64,000 nucleotides of DNA, taken from the NCBI GenBank assembly GCA_035363255.1, contig DAOSES010000005.1:40096-104095 (forward strand), given 5' to 3'. Made by a program: the position numbers and the translations under genes. Positions 26,585-36,515 of the stretch are shown here, piece after piece. This DNA comes from T3SED10-260 sp035363255. Lineage in GTDB: Bacteria; Caldisericota; Caldisericia; UBA6126. Under the pieces are notes generated by a model. It searched no databases. It was not told the origin of the DNA and saw only the letters and a list, made by a program, of their open reading frames with translations. Position 1 is the stretch's first letter. Every line of letters begins with the position of its first letter.

Positions 26585-29500
26585 ATGAATAATCGTAGAT
26601 GGAGATTTTTAAGCATCTTCATAACTACCGCTTTAATGTTTAGCTCTTTAGCTGGCATCAACCTTCACACTGCCCGTGCAGATGTTCAAAACACCCAGGT
26701 TACACCCTATCCCAGAGAAGCCGGCAAAAATGCTTCTTATCGTGTTGGCACCAACATCAATGCCGCATTAAACGCCGGCACTGATTCCATTTCAGTCATC
26801 TTCCCAAAAGAAAATCGTATCGAATCCATGATCTCAAGTGCCAACATTTCCGTCAATCCCAAGCGATTGAACCGAGCTGACTTCGAACTTGACTATACCC
26901 GTGGCACCATCAACCTCCTCGCCCCCCTCCAAAAGGGCGATCGGGTGACTGCCAGCTATCGCTACGATCCGGGTGTAGCCTATACCGGGCTTCCCCGCAG
27001 TGTCAAATTTTACGATCACACTTTCGCACCCGGAGATATTCGTCGTGGAAACGGTGTTTTAGACCCAGGCGAATGGATCTACGAAGATCGCACCAACAAC
27101 AACAAACTCGCCGTGGGCGACCGACGCCTTTGCGTGGTTGTAGCTCCTGGTAATGTTTACCGAGCTGGTTCACTGGTTCAAATCGGTGATGCCGATCTCG
27201 TAGCTGCCGGTGGAAACGAGCTTGGTCCTCTTACCAACTATCCTGTCTCCAACTTGAAATTTGTCGATGTGGACGACAATGGTATCTACTCCGAAAACGA
27301 CTGGCTTATCGACGATCGCGACAACAACGACCTTCTCAGCGCTGGCGACCGAGTCATCACCGGCTACCTCTGGTATGTTGCCGGTATGGTTGTCAATCAA
27401 ACCGACCTCGACCGTTTCAATCCCACCAACCTTGCCGCCCAGATTGGAGCTAGCTTCGCTCCCTTGGCTGGCACTCTCCGTCACGCCGAAAATGTCAACA
27501 AAAACAACCAATACGACGATGGCGAATATATCTACAACGATGCTGATGCCAACAATCGCGTCAGTGCTGGCGATACCCGTTTTACCTGGGTGTATTCCAA
27601 CACCGTGGTATATCCCAGACTCAGCATTGTACTCGCCGCCGACAAAGATGTAGGCACCACCCTCGTTGCTTTCATCAACAATGCCCCCACCCGCCAAGAA
27701 ACCACCTACAACCCCGGTATCTTCCCTCTCAACTACTTCAAAACCATCTACTCCCATGTTGGCGCCGCCGCTGCTCTTGTTGAGCCCGGCAATCTCCGCC
27801 TTTCTCCTGCCCAACGAGCTGTATTCAATCCTTTGGTAGGCAATGTTGCTGCCAACGACCCGGATGCAGGTCAAACCCTTTTCCAGTTCAACACCAACGA
27901 AAAATACGCTGGCTTCAATCCTTTAGCCTATTCCCAAGACGATCCCATCTACCGCGATTTAGACAATACCGCAACCGTCACGGAAGGCGACCTTCGCCTC
28001 ACCGATTTCAGCGTTTGGGTGGATAGCACCCGTATCCTCTATACCGCTGGATCCACTGTTCGCAAAGGCGAATACGATCTTGGTCTCGTTCTCAGCGATC
28101 TGGATGTTTTACCCATAAAACACACCGAAATTGGTGTTCCCAACGCTCAGTTCGATCCAGGAGAACTTATTTATGATGATGTCGATGCCAACAATCGCGT
28201 TAGCGCAGGCGATGTTCGATACGATTTTAATGGTATCCAATCCGCCAATATCACTGTCCCTGCGGCTTATCCCGATGCTGGTCTTACCCTAACCCGAGGA
28301 TGGACCGATATCACCAACGAAGTCCTCATTTCCTATGCCAACGGTGGCGAACGTCAGCTCCAACTTAACAACAAACCCGTGGTACGCCCCGTAGTCCCTA
28401 TCTCCAACGACGTCAACCATCGTCTCACTCCTCTCACCATTCCTGGCGGAGATATGCGTGGCAAAGGCAAATTCTATTATGTTATTACTGCCGTCAGCGA
28501 TATCGTTGGCGAATCCGATACCTGGGAAGAACGCATGGTGGATTTCATTTCCGGTTCTACCACCAATGCTGTCAAAATTGAATGGTCTCCTGTTCCCAAT
28601 GCCAGCAAATACCGCATATATCGAACTCCCAACCAAGGCACCTACGAAGAAACCTCCCTGATAGCCCAGGTTATGGCTCCCATCACCCACTACATCGACC
28701 TCGGTGGCGAAGCCCTCAATGGCATGCCTCCTTCCATCTACTCCTCTTCCTTCACCGTCCTCACCCTCAATCGTACCGATCCCGTCACCGGCACCAGCTC
28801 CGATCGTCGTCTGGTGGAGTTTGATCTCTCCGACTACAAACTCGATCTCGCTTCCGGTAACATCACCTTCCGCCGTCCTCTCAAATCTCTCGATACCATC
28901 GTTGCAGACTACGATCGAGGCATCAAAGTCACCAACGAAAGCGTCATGTTCCAAGCCATCCAAGGTCGCGGAAAGCTCCGTCATGGCGAAGTTCTCGACC
29001 CCAATATCTATGGCGAAGAACTCTATCCTGTCAAGCTTCATCGTATCTCTGCCGCCAATCCAAACGATCCTACCCTTCTGGTGCGCGGAGTTGACTACGA
29101 ATTCGAAGATGAAAACCGCAACAAAATCGAAGGACTCAAAAAAGGTGAAATCACCTTCTTCATCCAACTCCTTCAAACCGATATTGTACGAGCCGAATAC
29201 ACCCATCGCCGTCAGGTTCGTGGCGATATGATCAAAGTTGCCACCGGCAACGAGACCACCGTCCGTACCTCCGAAGGCAACATCATCGCTCATACTGACA
29301 TTATTATGAAGGGTCGCACCCTTTCCTCTGCTCCTGTCATCAACGTGATGAACTCCGACAAAGGTCCGGTCGTCACTTTCACCACTCCCGTCAATGTCAA
29401 ACCCAACCCAGCCAACAAACTCAACGTTACTCCCGACAGTCCTCGCGATTTGAATATCACCTTCTCTCTCCAGATAGGTATTCGCAACCCCGAAAAAGCC

Positions 29501-31390
29501 GGGACCTATCAAGTCTTTATGCGTACCTCCAAGGAACAAACCGAGATTCTATCCAATCCCTACGAAATCATTGCTGGCGAAGAAGGCCAACAACTCATCA
29601 AACTCACCCGAGACCAACAAGTCGAAGCTGGGTCTTCCATAGCCTTGGCCACCACTGTCCAAGACGAACTCGGCAACAATGTCCCCAATGTCAATGTGGT
29701 TTACACCTCCATCAAATCGCCCGATGGTCTTGCCAAACTCGACAAAACTTCTTTTGTCACTGATAGTAGCGGAAAAGCAGTCGCTATGCTCACCACCAGC
29801 CCAAACCCCGGTGAAAACGTGGTTGAAGCCCGTATTGCCGGCACCAATCGCTCCGTGGTATTCACCATCACTGGTCTTTCATCTTCTCCCATTTCCAGAA
29901 TTACCATCACTCCCGATACTGCTATCATGATTCCTCGCTCCACCCGTCAATTCAGAGCTACGGGTCTGGATGCTCAAGGCAACACCGTTCCCAATGTCAC
30001 CTTTAATTGGAAAGTCGATCCTGCCAATCTCGGCACTATCGATCAAAACGGCAACTTTACTGCCAGCGATGCAGTGGGTTCTGGCATGATTCATGCCGAA
30101 GCTTATGGCATCCATGGCACTGCAGTCGTCACCATCAGCTCCGGTCCTACCGAAGAAATTGCCACCATCCAGATTGACCCCACTTCTGCCACCGTAGCTG
30201 TCAACCAATCCCGACAATTTACCGCTATTGCCCGAGACCAAAACAATCAAATCATCCCTGGAGTCAGCTTCAACTGGACTATCACTCCTGCCGATCTCGG
30301 AGTTATCAGTGCCAATGGTCTCTTTACCGCTGGTCGCAAAGGCACTGGCGTAGTCATTGCCTCTGCCGGTGGCAAACAAGCCATTGCTGCAGTTACCGTC
30401 AGCGACAACATTGGTCGAATCGAAATCAATCCTTCCAGCGCCACAGTCAAGCGCAACGAAACCGTCCAATTTTATGCCATGGTCTATGATGCCAACAACC
30501 AAATCATCACCGTCCCAGTCACCTGGGCTGTCACTGGAGGTATCGGCATCATCACCCAAACCGGTATCTTTACAGCCACCACTCCAGGCAACGGTCAAGT
30601 GACTGCTACCGCTGGTAGTGTTCAAAGCTCCGTGCCCGTGATGGTTACCGATCAGATGCCTGGCGATATGGAAGGTCCCGACATCCAGATCACCTACCCC
30701 GCACCCAACCAAAGCACTGCAGATTCCAATATCATCGTTCGCGGAACCGTTCGTGATCCCTCTGGCATCAAAGAAGTCAGAGTCAACAACGTTTTAGCCA
30801 CCTACGATCCCATCAATCACACTTTTGCTTCTCAACCAGTCATGCTCAATGCTGGTTCCAATACTATCACTGTTAATGCAGAAGACACATTGGGCAACAA
30901 GAGCTCAAAAACAGTGCAAGTAGTCAAAGCCAGCTCAACCATCATCAAGCTTGCCATAGGGTCCAGTTTTGCTGGTGTTACCCGCGACGGGCAGATGCAA
31001 ATGATGCGTTTGGATGTTGCTCCCTTCTTGCAATCTGGTCGCACCATGGTTCCCCTTCGTTTCATTGCTGAAGCCTTTGGCGCCGAAGTTAAATGGCATG
31101 CTGACCCCTCTGGCACAGGCGATGGAGGCATCGAAATCATTCTGATGAAGGCCAACGGCACTCGCATTGTTATCAAAATGCACACCACTTCCAAGACTGT
31201 CATCATCGAAACCTATGCCCCTGGTTCCTACCAAGCCCAGACCACCCGTTACGAAATGGAAGTCAAGCCCTTTGTGGTCAAACCTCAGGGTCGTACTGTG
31301 GTTCCTATTCGTTTCATCGCCGAAGGTTTTGGCGCTGAAGTACAATGGGAAGCCAGCACCCAGGAAATCACCATCACCATGATGCCCTGA
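26585..31390 (+). CDS. Large secreted multidomain surface protein with Ig-like and copper-amine-oxidase-type domains
   Basis: 1601 aa from the ATG at 26585, chosen because AGGGGG precedes it and a signal peptide follows (RRW, hydrophobic stretch, TARA cleavage-like site). The first third holds five Asp/Asn-rich repeats of the form Y-D-x-D-x-N-N-x5-GD-x-R near residues 165, 242, 316, 455 and 529, plausible calcium sites. A fibronectin-III-like strand pattern follows near 660, a Big_1-like domain near 1000-1095, three Big_2-like domains (1099-1355), another Ig-like domain (about 1366-1450) and a C-terminal domain with two MVPLRFIAEAFGAEV-like repeats. There is no SLH domain or sortase motif. 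Likely cell-wall or S-layer associated; role unknown. Confidence 0.82.
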   Translation: MNNRRWRFLSIFITTALMFSSLAGINLHTARADVQNTQVTPYPREAGKNASYRVGTNINAALNAGTDSISVIFPKENRIESMISSANISVNPKRLNRADFELDYTRGTINLLAPLQKGDRVTASYRYDPGVAYTGLPRSVKFYDHTFAPGDIRRGNGVLDPGEWIYEDRTNNNKLAVGDRRLCVVVAPGNVYRAGSLVQIGDADLVAAGGNELGPLTNYPVSNLKFVDVDDNGIYSENDWLIDDRDNNDLLSAGDRVITGYLWYVAGMVVNQTDLDRFNPTNLAAQIGASFAPLAGTLRHAENVNKNNQYDDGEYIYNDADANNRVSAGDTRFTWVYSNTVVYPRLSIVLAADKDVGTTLVAFINNAPTRQETTYNPGIFPLNYFKTIYSHVGAAAALVEPGNLRLSPAQRAVFNPLVGNVAANDPDAGQTLFQFNTNEKYAGFNPLAYSQDDPIYRDLDNTATVTEGDLRLTDFSVWVDSTRILYTAGSTVRKGEYDLGLVLSDLDVLPIKHTEIGVPNAQFDPGELIYDDVDANNRVSAGDVRYDFNGIQSANITVPAAYPDAGLTLTRGWTDITNEVLISYANGGERQLQLNNKPVVRPVVPISNDVNHRLTPLTIPGGDMRGKGKFYYVITAVSDIVGESDTWEERMVDFISGSTTNAVKIEWSPVPNASKYRIYRTPNQGTYEETSLIAQVMAPITHYIDLGGEALNGMPPSIYSSSFTVLTLNRTDPVTGTSSDRRLVEFDLSDYKLDLASGNITFRRPLKSLDTIVADYDRGIKVTNESVMFQAIQGRGKLRHGEVLDPNIYGEELYPVKLHRISAANPNDPTLLVRGVDYEFEDENRNKIEGLKKGEITFFIQLLQTDIVRAEYTHRRQVRGDMIKVATGNETTVRTSEGNIIAHTDIIMKGRTLSSAPVINVMNSDKGPVVTFTTPVNVKPNPANKLNVTPDSPRDLNITFSLQIGIRNPEKAGTYQVFMRTSKEQTEILSNPYEIIAGEEGQQLIKLTRDQQVEAGSSIALATTVQDELGNNVPNVNVVYTSIKSPDGLAKLDKTSFVTDSSGKAVAMLTTSPNPGENVVEARIAGTNRSVVFTITGLSSSPISRITITPDTAIMIPRSTRQFRATGLDAQGNTVPNVTFNWKVDPANLGTIDQNGNFTASDAVGSGMIHAEAYGIHGTAVVTISSGPTEEIATIQIDPTSATVAVNQSRQFTAIARDQNNQIIPGVSFNWTITPADLGVISANGLFTAGRKGTGVVIASAGGKQAIAAVTVSDNIGRIEINPSSATVKRNETVQFYAMVYDANNQIITVPVTWAVTGGIGIITQTGIFTATTPGNGQVTATAGSVQSSVPVMVTDQMPGDMEGPDIQITYPAPNQSTADSNIIVRGTVRDPSGIKEVRVNNVLATYDPINHTFASQPVMLNAGSNTITVNAEDTLGNKSSKTVQVVKASSTIIKLAIGSSFAGVTRDGQMQMMRLDVAPFLQSGRTMVPLRFIAEAFGAEVKWHADPSGTGDGGIEIILMKANGTRIVIKMHTTSKTVIIETYAPGSYQAQTTRYEMEVKPFVVKPQGRTVVPIRFIAEGFGAEVQWEASTQEITITMMP

Positions 31391-31414
31391 TTCTGAATCT
31401 CGAAAGAAAACTAT

Positions 31415-31442
31415 AGGGGGAGCATATGCTCCCCCTTTTTTT
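31415..31442 (+). terminator. Strong Rho-independent terminator
   Basis: Perfect palindrome GGGGGAGCAT/ATGCTCCCCC (31416-31435) followed by a T run. It closes the surface-protein gene. Confidence 0.95.
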
Positions 31443-31462
31443 ATTTCCTTGCAAATACTTCG

Positions 31463-31490
31463 TTGAAAGCTCAGTTATTCCATCTATAAT
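31463..31490 (+). promoter_or_regulatory. Promoter of the MoxR-DUF58-DUF4129 operon, possibly leaderless
   Basis: TTGAAA (31463-31468), 16-nt spacer, TATAAT (31485-31490). Transcription would begin at about 31497, next to the ATG at 31498. GGAG lies only 3 nt before that ATG and would not be transcribed. Confidence 0.65.
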
Positions 31491-31497
31491 GGAGCTC

Positions 31498-32445
31498 ATG
31501 AAAAATATAGATGAAGCCAAAAATATGTTAGATTCCTGGATTCAAGCTCTCAGCTCTGTACTTATCGGCAAAGAATTGCCTATTCGGCTCATTATAGCAA
31601 GTTTTCTTGCTCGAGGACATGTGCTGTTGGAAGATGTTCCTGGTACTGGCAAAACCTTACTGTCCAAGGCGATGGCAAAGTCCCTGGGGCTTGCTTTTTC
31701 CCGCATTCAATTTACTCCCGACCTTTTGCCTACCGATATCACCGGCCTAAGCCTTTTTGACCGAAGCCAACAACTCTTCCAATTCCGTCCAGGCCCCTTG
31801 TTTTCAGATATCATTCTGGCCGACGAGGTCAATCGAGCCACTCCCCGCACCCAATCAGCCATGTTGGAGGCCATGGCTGAAGGTCAGGTTACCGTGGATG
31901 GAAGCACCCATCAGCTTTCTCCTTTTTTCTTTGTGATGGCAACCGAAAACCCTATCGATTATGAAGGCACCTTTCCCCTCCCCGAAGCTCAATTGGATAG
32001 GTTTCTCATTCGTCTCGACCTTGGCTATCCTGACGAAGAGGCAGAAAAGGCTATTCTTTGTGCCTACCAAACTCAAAACCCCCTTCATAAACTACAAACT
32101 CTTTACAAGGCTGAAGATCTCACCGCACTGCTTCGTATGGTCGATACCGTGACGGTCAGCCCGGAAGTTCAATCCTATGTGGTGCGTTTAGCACGTGCTA
32201 GCAGAGTGCATCCGAGAGTAGTGCTTGGAGTTAGTCCTCGCGGTAGTCTTGCCTTACAGCGCCTGGCTATGTCCTGGGCTTTTTTGCAAGGGCGAAGTTT
32301 TGTTTTACCCGATGACGTCAAGGCTCTTGCCCTACCCGCACTCTCCCATCGACTTCTACTCTCCACCGAAGCTCGTATCAAACGTGAAAAACCCATCGAC
32401 ATACTCAGGGAGCTTTTAGACCAGGTTGCTGTAGTTTCTGCATGA
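31498..32445 (+). CDS. MoxR-family AAA+ ATPase
   Basis: 315-aa AAA+ protein with Walker A VPGTGKTLLSKAMA, Walker B DIILADEVNRA, and sensor-region ATENPIDYEGTFPLPEAQLDRFLIR, all MoxR hallmarks. These ATPases act as chaperone-like partners of DUF58/VWA proteins. ATG at 31489 and 31498 are both possible; the -10 box of the promoter overlaps the first, so 31498 is preferred. It overlaps the DUF58 gene by 4 nt. Confidence 0.9.
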   Translation: MKNIDEAKNMLDSWIQALSSVLIGKELPIRLIIASFLARGHVLLEDVPGTGKTLLSKAMAKSLGLAFSRIQFTPDLLPTDITGLSLFDRSQQLFQFRPGPLFSDIILADEVNRATPRTQSAMLEAMAEGQVTVDGSTHQLSPFFFVMATENPIDYEGTFPLPEAQLDRFLIRLDLGYPDEEAEKAILCAYQTQNPLHKLQTLYKAEDLTALLRMVDTVTVSPEVQSYVVRLARASRVHPRVVLGVSPRGSLALQRLAMSWAFLQGRSFVLPDDVKALALPALSHRLLLSTEARIKREKPIDILRELLDQVAVVSA

Positions 32446-33689
32446 GTTCTGACACCCGATATTTAAAGCTTTTATGGCTCCTGACTCTTCTGCTTAATCT
32501 TCTTGCTTTTTCCGAATACCTTTTGCTCTTTGATGGAATCTTGCTTGCTTTCTCTTATCACTACCTCAAGCAGTATCAGGCCTTGCAAAGGGTTCAAATC
32601 AAACGCAGTCTGTCTCCTGAGCGCTTATTCGAAAACGAAGTGTTTAGCTTGAAAGTGGAGTGGGTAAACCCCTCTTCTCAGACCTTAAAACTCCTTCTTC
32701 AAGCTTCAGACCGCAAAATTGGACTTGAACAAAGCGAAGTACCCGTTCAAATGAAAGCTCGAAGTACTGGCGAACTGAGCCAGAAAGGCTCTTTTTTTCA
32801 TTATGGCAAAGCCTCTCTAGGTAAAGTACGTATGTTTTGTGAACACCCCACTGGTTTGTACAGACTTTGGCGAAATGTCGATCTTCAGGAGGATATTCGT
32901 ATTTTTCCCCGTTTACCCGAGTTGGATTTTTATAAGGAAGCCCTCCATGTCCCCTTGCCAGGCAGAAAAACTTCTTCCAGACTCCTTGAAGACACGAGCG
33001 ATCTATTAAAGGTACGTCCCTATGAAAGAGAATCCTGGAATCGAATTCATTGGAAACTATCCGCCAAACTCGATCAATGGATGGTAAAAGAGTATTCGTT
33101 TACCGCTTCTGGGGCTGTTTATCTCCTCCTCGACCTCAATCGTCCCGCTTCCATTTTTGCTCGGGAAGTGTGGTCAGTTTACCGAAAACAATACGAACGT
33201 TATGCTATTGAAGCCGCTTCCCGCCTGGTCTGGTCTATCCGATCCCAGGCTCTGCCCTTGTCGCTGTTTTGCGTGGGTAAACAGAAGCTCCACATCCCTT
33301 TAGCTTCCCTGGATCCGGTGCATTACCTTGAAGAGCTGATAGGACTGGAGGGGAGTGATCACCCCCAGCAGTGTATATTGGAAGCTTTTAAATCCGCTGC
33401 CATCAACCTTCAACCCCATGATACCCTGATCCTACTCACCATGCATCTGGACCCCCAGCATATACCCCAACTGATTGCCCTCCGAAGTCAATGTGCCAAA
33501 TTCATGGCTTTGTTGTTTCCCTATGGTTTTCGCAAAGAAGAGGGGCAGGCAGGCGAAGACCTGCTTTCGGTGCATCCCGATGCCAGAGAATTATTAAATA
33601 TGGCTTCTGAGCTTTCTTCCCATCATATCCACCTTCGCTTCGTTTCCAGCCAACAGACCCTGCAGGAGGGTATCAGTGCTTTTCCCTAA
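32442..33689 (+). CDS. DUF58 domain protein
   Basis: 415 aa. Two hydrophobic N-terminal segments (about residues 8-40) are followed by a beta-rich region and a DUF58 signature RPYERESWNRIHWKLSAK (about 187-204), then a VWA-like fold. DUF58 proteins travel with MoxR ATPases, as here, and are thought to work in envelope or stress functions. Overlaps moxR by 4 nt and the next gene by 14 nt, so the three are one operon. Confidence 0.85.
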   Translation: MSSDTRYLKLLWLLTLLLNLLAFSEYLLLFDGILLAFSYHYLKQYQALQRVQIKRSLSPERLFENEVFSLKVEWVNPSSQTLKLLLQASDRKIGLEQSEVPVQMKARSTGELSQKGSFFHYGKASLGKVRMFCEHPTGLYRLWRNVDLQEDIRIFPRLPELDFYKEALHVPLPGRKTSSRLLEDTSDLLKVRPYERESWNRIHWKLSAKLDQWMVKEYSFTASGAVYLLLDLNRPASIFAREVWSVYRKQYERYAIEAASRLVWSIRSQALPLSLFCVGKQKLHIPLASLDPVHYLEELIGLEGSDHPQQCILEAFKSAAINLQPHDTLILLTMHLDPQHIPQLIALRSQCAKFMALLFPYGFRKEEGQAGEDLLSVHPDARELLNMASELSSHHIHLRFVSSQQTLQEGISAFP

Positions 33690-34983
33690 GCGCTATCATT
33701 TACTTCCCTACTTGATCTTTTTCTCTTTCATGAAGCCCGATCAGTACCTGCATTGGACAGCCTTTGGTTTGCTGGTGTTTCTCCTTCAAAGCAAAGAGGA
33801 ATGGAATTTACGTGTTCTGCCTTGCATTTTGCTGGCCATATTGCCTTCCCTGTATTTGTCTCAAATCTCCTGGTCCCTTGCTTTGTCTGTTTTGCTTTCC
33901 TTTCCCTTGGGGATCAGACAAGATTGGATAAATCAAAAACAACTGTGGTTTATAGCTCCGCTGGTGTTTGCATTTCTGGCTTTTTTTTCGGGACCCCTGG
34001 CTCCCTGGATGCTCTTGCTTGCTTTAGCCCTTTATCTTCCTCTTCGAAAGGCTTCTGTGGCAATGCTTGTTTTTCTTCTTCTTTGGGTGCTTCCTCTGGG
34101 TAGGAGTGATTGGAAAAACTGGCTTGGTCAGGTCAATCCAAAGTCTGCTTCGATCATAACTCCTTCCTCCCCCCCTGCTCAGTCAGAGCCAGTCCCCAGC
34201 CAAAATTCCTCTTCTTCGATGGCAAATTCAAGCTCAAGAATCGAAAGCATTCTCATAAGTCTGTTTCAATACCTTTTGTTTGCAATGTTTGCTCTTTTGC
34301 TTGTTTTGCTTCTACGTTTGCTATATCTGATGCGAAAAAACAAAAAACCTATGATTCAAGGAGTTTTTCTTTTTTCTCTCCTTATAGTTTCAGCGCTTGT
34401 AAGCATCTTTTCCTTTCGCTGGCTGGATCAACTTCTTGCTCAACGGGCTTTTCATGATCCCAGTTTGCCCCCCCTCCTTCAAAACCCTCAAAGCAGGATC
34501 CCCTTGCCCGGATCTCCCCCCACTCCCCTACCAAAGATCCCTCCTGATCTGCCTTCGGAAACTCTGTCTCCCTCTTTCCTTCTTCGTGACCTTCTTTCCT
34601 ATGCAATAACGATTCTTTTTCTCTTGTTACTCTGCTTCATGCTTTTCAAAGCGCTACGTACCCTGTGGAATATTCCCAGCCTGAGTGATGCCGATACGAA
34701 TCCTGAAGATACTCCCCAAAAGAGTGCCTCTCCTTCGCCAGCCAGTGACTGGAGCTCCTATCAAGGGGCAGAGCTTATCAAGCTTGGCTACGAAACACTG
34801 CGCAAGAAAAACTATCCCCACTATGCTCATCTCACCCCTCTCGAACTCCAACAAATCCAGAATCAAGAAGAATTCCGCCAACTCACCCAAAGCTATATTA
34901 CGGTATCCTATGCCCGGAGTCAGCCAAAGATCAATGATCAAGTCATCCTTCAATGGCTTGAAAAATGTTTACATAAAATATAA
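33676..34983 (+). CDS. Membrane protein with DUF4129-like C terminus
   Basis: 435 aa with about five hydrophobic segments in the first 150 residues, a Pro/Ser-rich loop, another TM pair (near 200-225 and 310-330), and a soluble C-terminal part resembling DUF4129 (LIKLGYETLRKKNYPHYAHLT). In related operons this position is a transglutaminase-like protein ending in DUF4129; I find no Cys-His-Asp transglutaminase core here. Third gene of the MoxR operon. Confidence 0.65.
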   Translation: MLFPKRYHLLPYLIFFSFMKPDQYLHWTAFGLLVFLLQSKEEWNLRVLPCILLAILPSLYLSQISWSLALSVLLSFPLGIRQDWINQKQLWFIAPLVFAFLAFFSGPLAPWMLLLALALYLPLRKASVAMLVFLLLWVLPLGRSDWKNWLGQVNPKSASIITPSSPPAQSEPVPSQNSSSSMANSSSRIESILISLFQYLLFAMFALLLVLLLRLLYLMRKNKKPMIQGVFLFSLLIVSALVSIFSFRWLDQLLAQRAFHDPSLPPLLQNPQSRIPLPGSPPTPLPKIPPDLPSETLSPSFLLRDLLSYAITILFLLLLCFMLFKALRTLWNIPSLSDADTNPEDTPQKSASPSPASDWSSYQGAELIKLGYETLRKKNYPHYAHLTPLELQQIQNQEEFRQLTQSYITVSYARSQPKINDQVILQWLEKCLHKI

Positions 34984-35078
34984 CAGCAAATACTTGCATC
35001 CTCTTTGATCCTCTTTATACTCATTAGAAAAGCAGTCGAATGATTTTTATGATATCATGAAAATGAGGAGGATCTCAG

Positions 35079-35153
35079 ATGCTTCATCGATGTATGGTAG
35101 TTTTTGAGGTTCATACTCAAAAAATAAGCTTTAGTTTGATTACACTTCAATAA
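35079..35153 (+). CDS. Possible 24-aa leader peptide upstream of the transporter
   Basis: Short ORF with a strong AGGAGG site 7 nt before its ATG; it encodes MLHRCMVVFEVHTQ and ten more residues and stops 19 nt before the transporter ATG. Coding status is unproven. It could be a regulatory leader or a chance ORF. The rest of the 34984-35172 gap shows only a short palindrome (ATGATATCAT) and no other gene. Confidence 0.3.
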   Translation: MLHRCMVVFEVHTQKISFSLITLQ

Positions 35154-35172
35154 CAAAGGAGGCAGGGATCAC

Positions 35173-36423
35173 ATGAAACCAAAAAATCGTGGCACTATCG
35201 TTACTCTTGCTGGGCTGGGAGTCAATCTGACCCTGGGAGTTTTGTATGCCTGGGGCGTGATTTCTGCAGCTCTGATCGACCAACTCGGATGGACAGCTAC
35301 CCAGACCCAGATCCCCTATATGATGGCTTGTGCCTGTTTTGCTTTCTTTATGGTTCCCGGGGGACGATTGCAAGACAAATTTGGGCCACGTCCCATTGTG
35401 ATGGGAGCAGCGCTCTTGGCAGGACTTGGTTTTTTCCTGGCGGGAGCCACCCTTACCGTGGTGGGCCTGACGATCTTTTTTGGTGTAGTGTTTGGAGTGG
35501 CCATGGGAGGGGGCTATGCAGCTCCCACTCCCGCGGCAGTCAAGTGGTTTTGCCCTCAAAAGCGAGGTTTGATATCAGGAATTGTAGTGAGTGGTTTTGG
35601 ACTGGCTCCTATCTATATTGCACCTCTCACCACTGCTTTTATCCATCGTTATGGCATCCAACACACCTTTTATCTTCTTGGAGGCATATTCTTCCTGGCG
35701 ATCATGCTCCTTGCCCAATTGATCTGCAACCCTCCCTCTGGCTTCAAACCCATCCCTTCAAAAAATAAAAAGCAAGCTATCAAAAGTGCTCCAAAAGACT
35801 TTGAAGTTACTCAAGTGCTACGAACTCCCCAGTTTTATCTCCTCTGGACGATGTTTTGCTTTGGCACCTTTGCTGGGCTTCTGACGATAGGTCAGATGGT
35901 AAAGATCGGCATCGAACAAGCCAACATGCAAAGCACCTTCATTCTTATTGCTTCCTACGCTTTTTTCAACTTTTTTGGACGCATCTCCTGGGGAGTGATT
36001 TCTGACCGTATAGGCAGAAAGGTCAGTCTATTCATTGTTTTTTCCATTCAGCTTCTCACCTATATCGCCTTTCCCTTTCTTACCAGTCCCCTTTCCATGA
36101 TACTGGGCATTATCTTTATAGGTTTCACCTTTGGGGGTATGCTCACTCTCTTTCCTGCCATTACTGCAGATTTTTACGGGATGAAAAACTTTGGCTTGAA
36201 TTATGGTATCGTTTTTACCGCCTGGGGTATTGGAGGTGTGCTTGGACCCTTATTGGGGGGTATGGTTCGCGATATCACAGACACCTATATTTTAAGCTAT
36301 GGAGTATCTGCAATCCTCAGCTCTCTGGGCATCCTGCTAAGTCTGATGATCAAAGCTCCCAAGACTCCTCCAGCAGAAACCGAGATTATCCGGGGAGCTT
36401 TTTGTCCCGAAGCTTCGATCTAA
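35173..36423 (+). CDS. OFA-family major facilitator transporter
   Basis: 416 aa with twelve predicted membrane segments. The N terminus (GTIVTLAGLGVNLTLGVLYA, then WGVISAALIDQLGW) and the loop GGRLQDKFGPRP are characteristic of the oxalate/formate antiporter family. A mid-protein hydrophilic loop with KNKKQ separates the two six-helix halves, and the second half has SDRIGRK. The substrate is probably an organic anion such as oxalate, formate or another small carboxylate; sequence does not decide. Likely its own transcription unit. Confidence 0.88.
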   Translation: MKPKNRGTIVTLAGLGVNLTLGVLYAWGVISAALIDQLGWTATQTQIPYMMACACFAFFMVPGGRLQDKFGPRPIVMGAALLAGLGFFLAGATLTVVGLTIFFGVVFGVAMGGGYAAPTPAAVKWFCPQKRGLISGIVVSGFGLAPIYIAPLTTAFIHRYGIQHTFYLLGGIFFLAIMLLAQLICNPPSGFKPIPSKNKKQAIKSAPKDFEVTQVLRTPQFYLLWTMFCFGTFAGLLTIGQMVKIGIEQANMQSTFILIASYAFFNFFGRISWGVISDRIGRKVSLFIVFSIQLLTYIAFPFLTSPLSMILGIIFIGFTFGGMLTLFPAITADFYGMKNFGLNYGIVFTAWGIGGVLGPLLGGMVRDITDTYILSYGVSAILSSLGILLSLMIKAPKTPPAETEIIRGAFCPEASI

Positions 36424-36456
36424 GCTCTTGATGCTTAAAATAACTGCTTGTTTTTC

Positions 36457-36485
36457 TTGCATTTAAGCCTACAAGTCTCTAAAAT
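36457..36485 (+). promoter_or_regulatory. Promoter upstream of the GerW-like gene
   Basis: TTGCAT (36457-36462), 17-nt spacer, TAAAAT (36480-36485). The same TTGCAW / TAAAAT style recurs in this window. Confidence 0.65.
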
Positions 36486-36515
36486 GAAATCAAAGGTATT
36501 AGGAAGGAAGATCAG

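Noticed and set aside
28289..30712. Long minus-strand ORFs of 416 and 277 aa opposite the surface-protein gene
   Set aside because: They are antisense shadows caused by codon bias of the plus-strand gene; translations are Gly/Asp-rich without domain features or ribosome sites.
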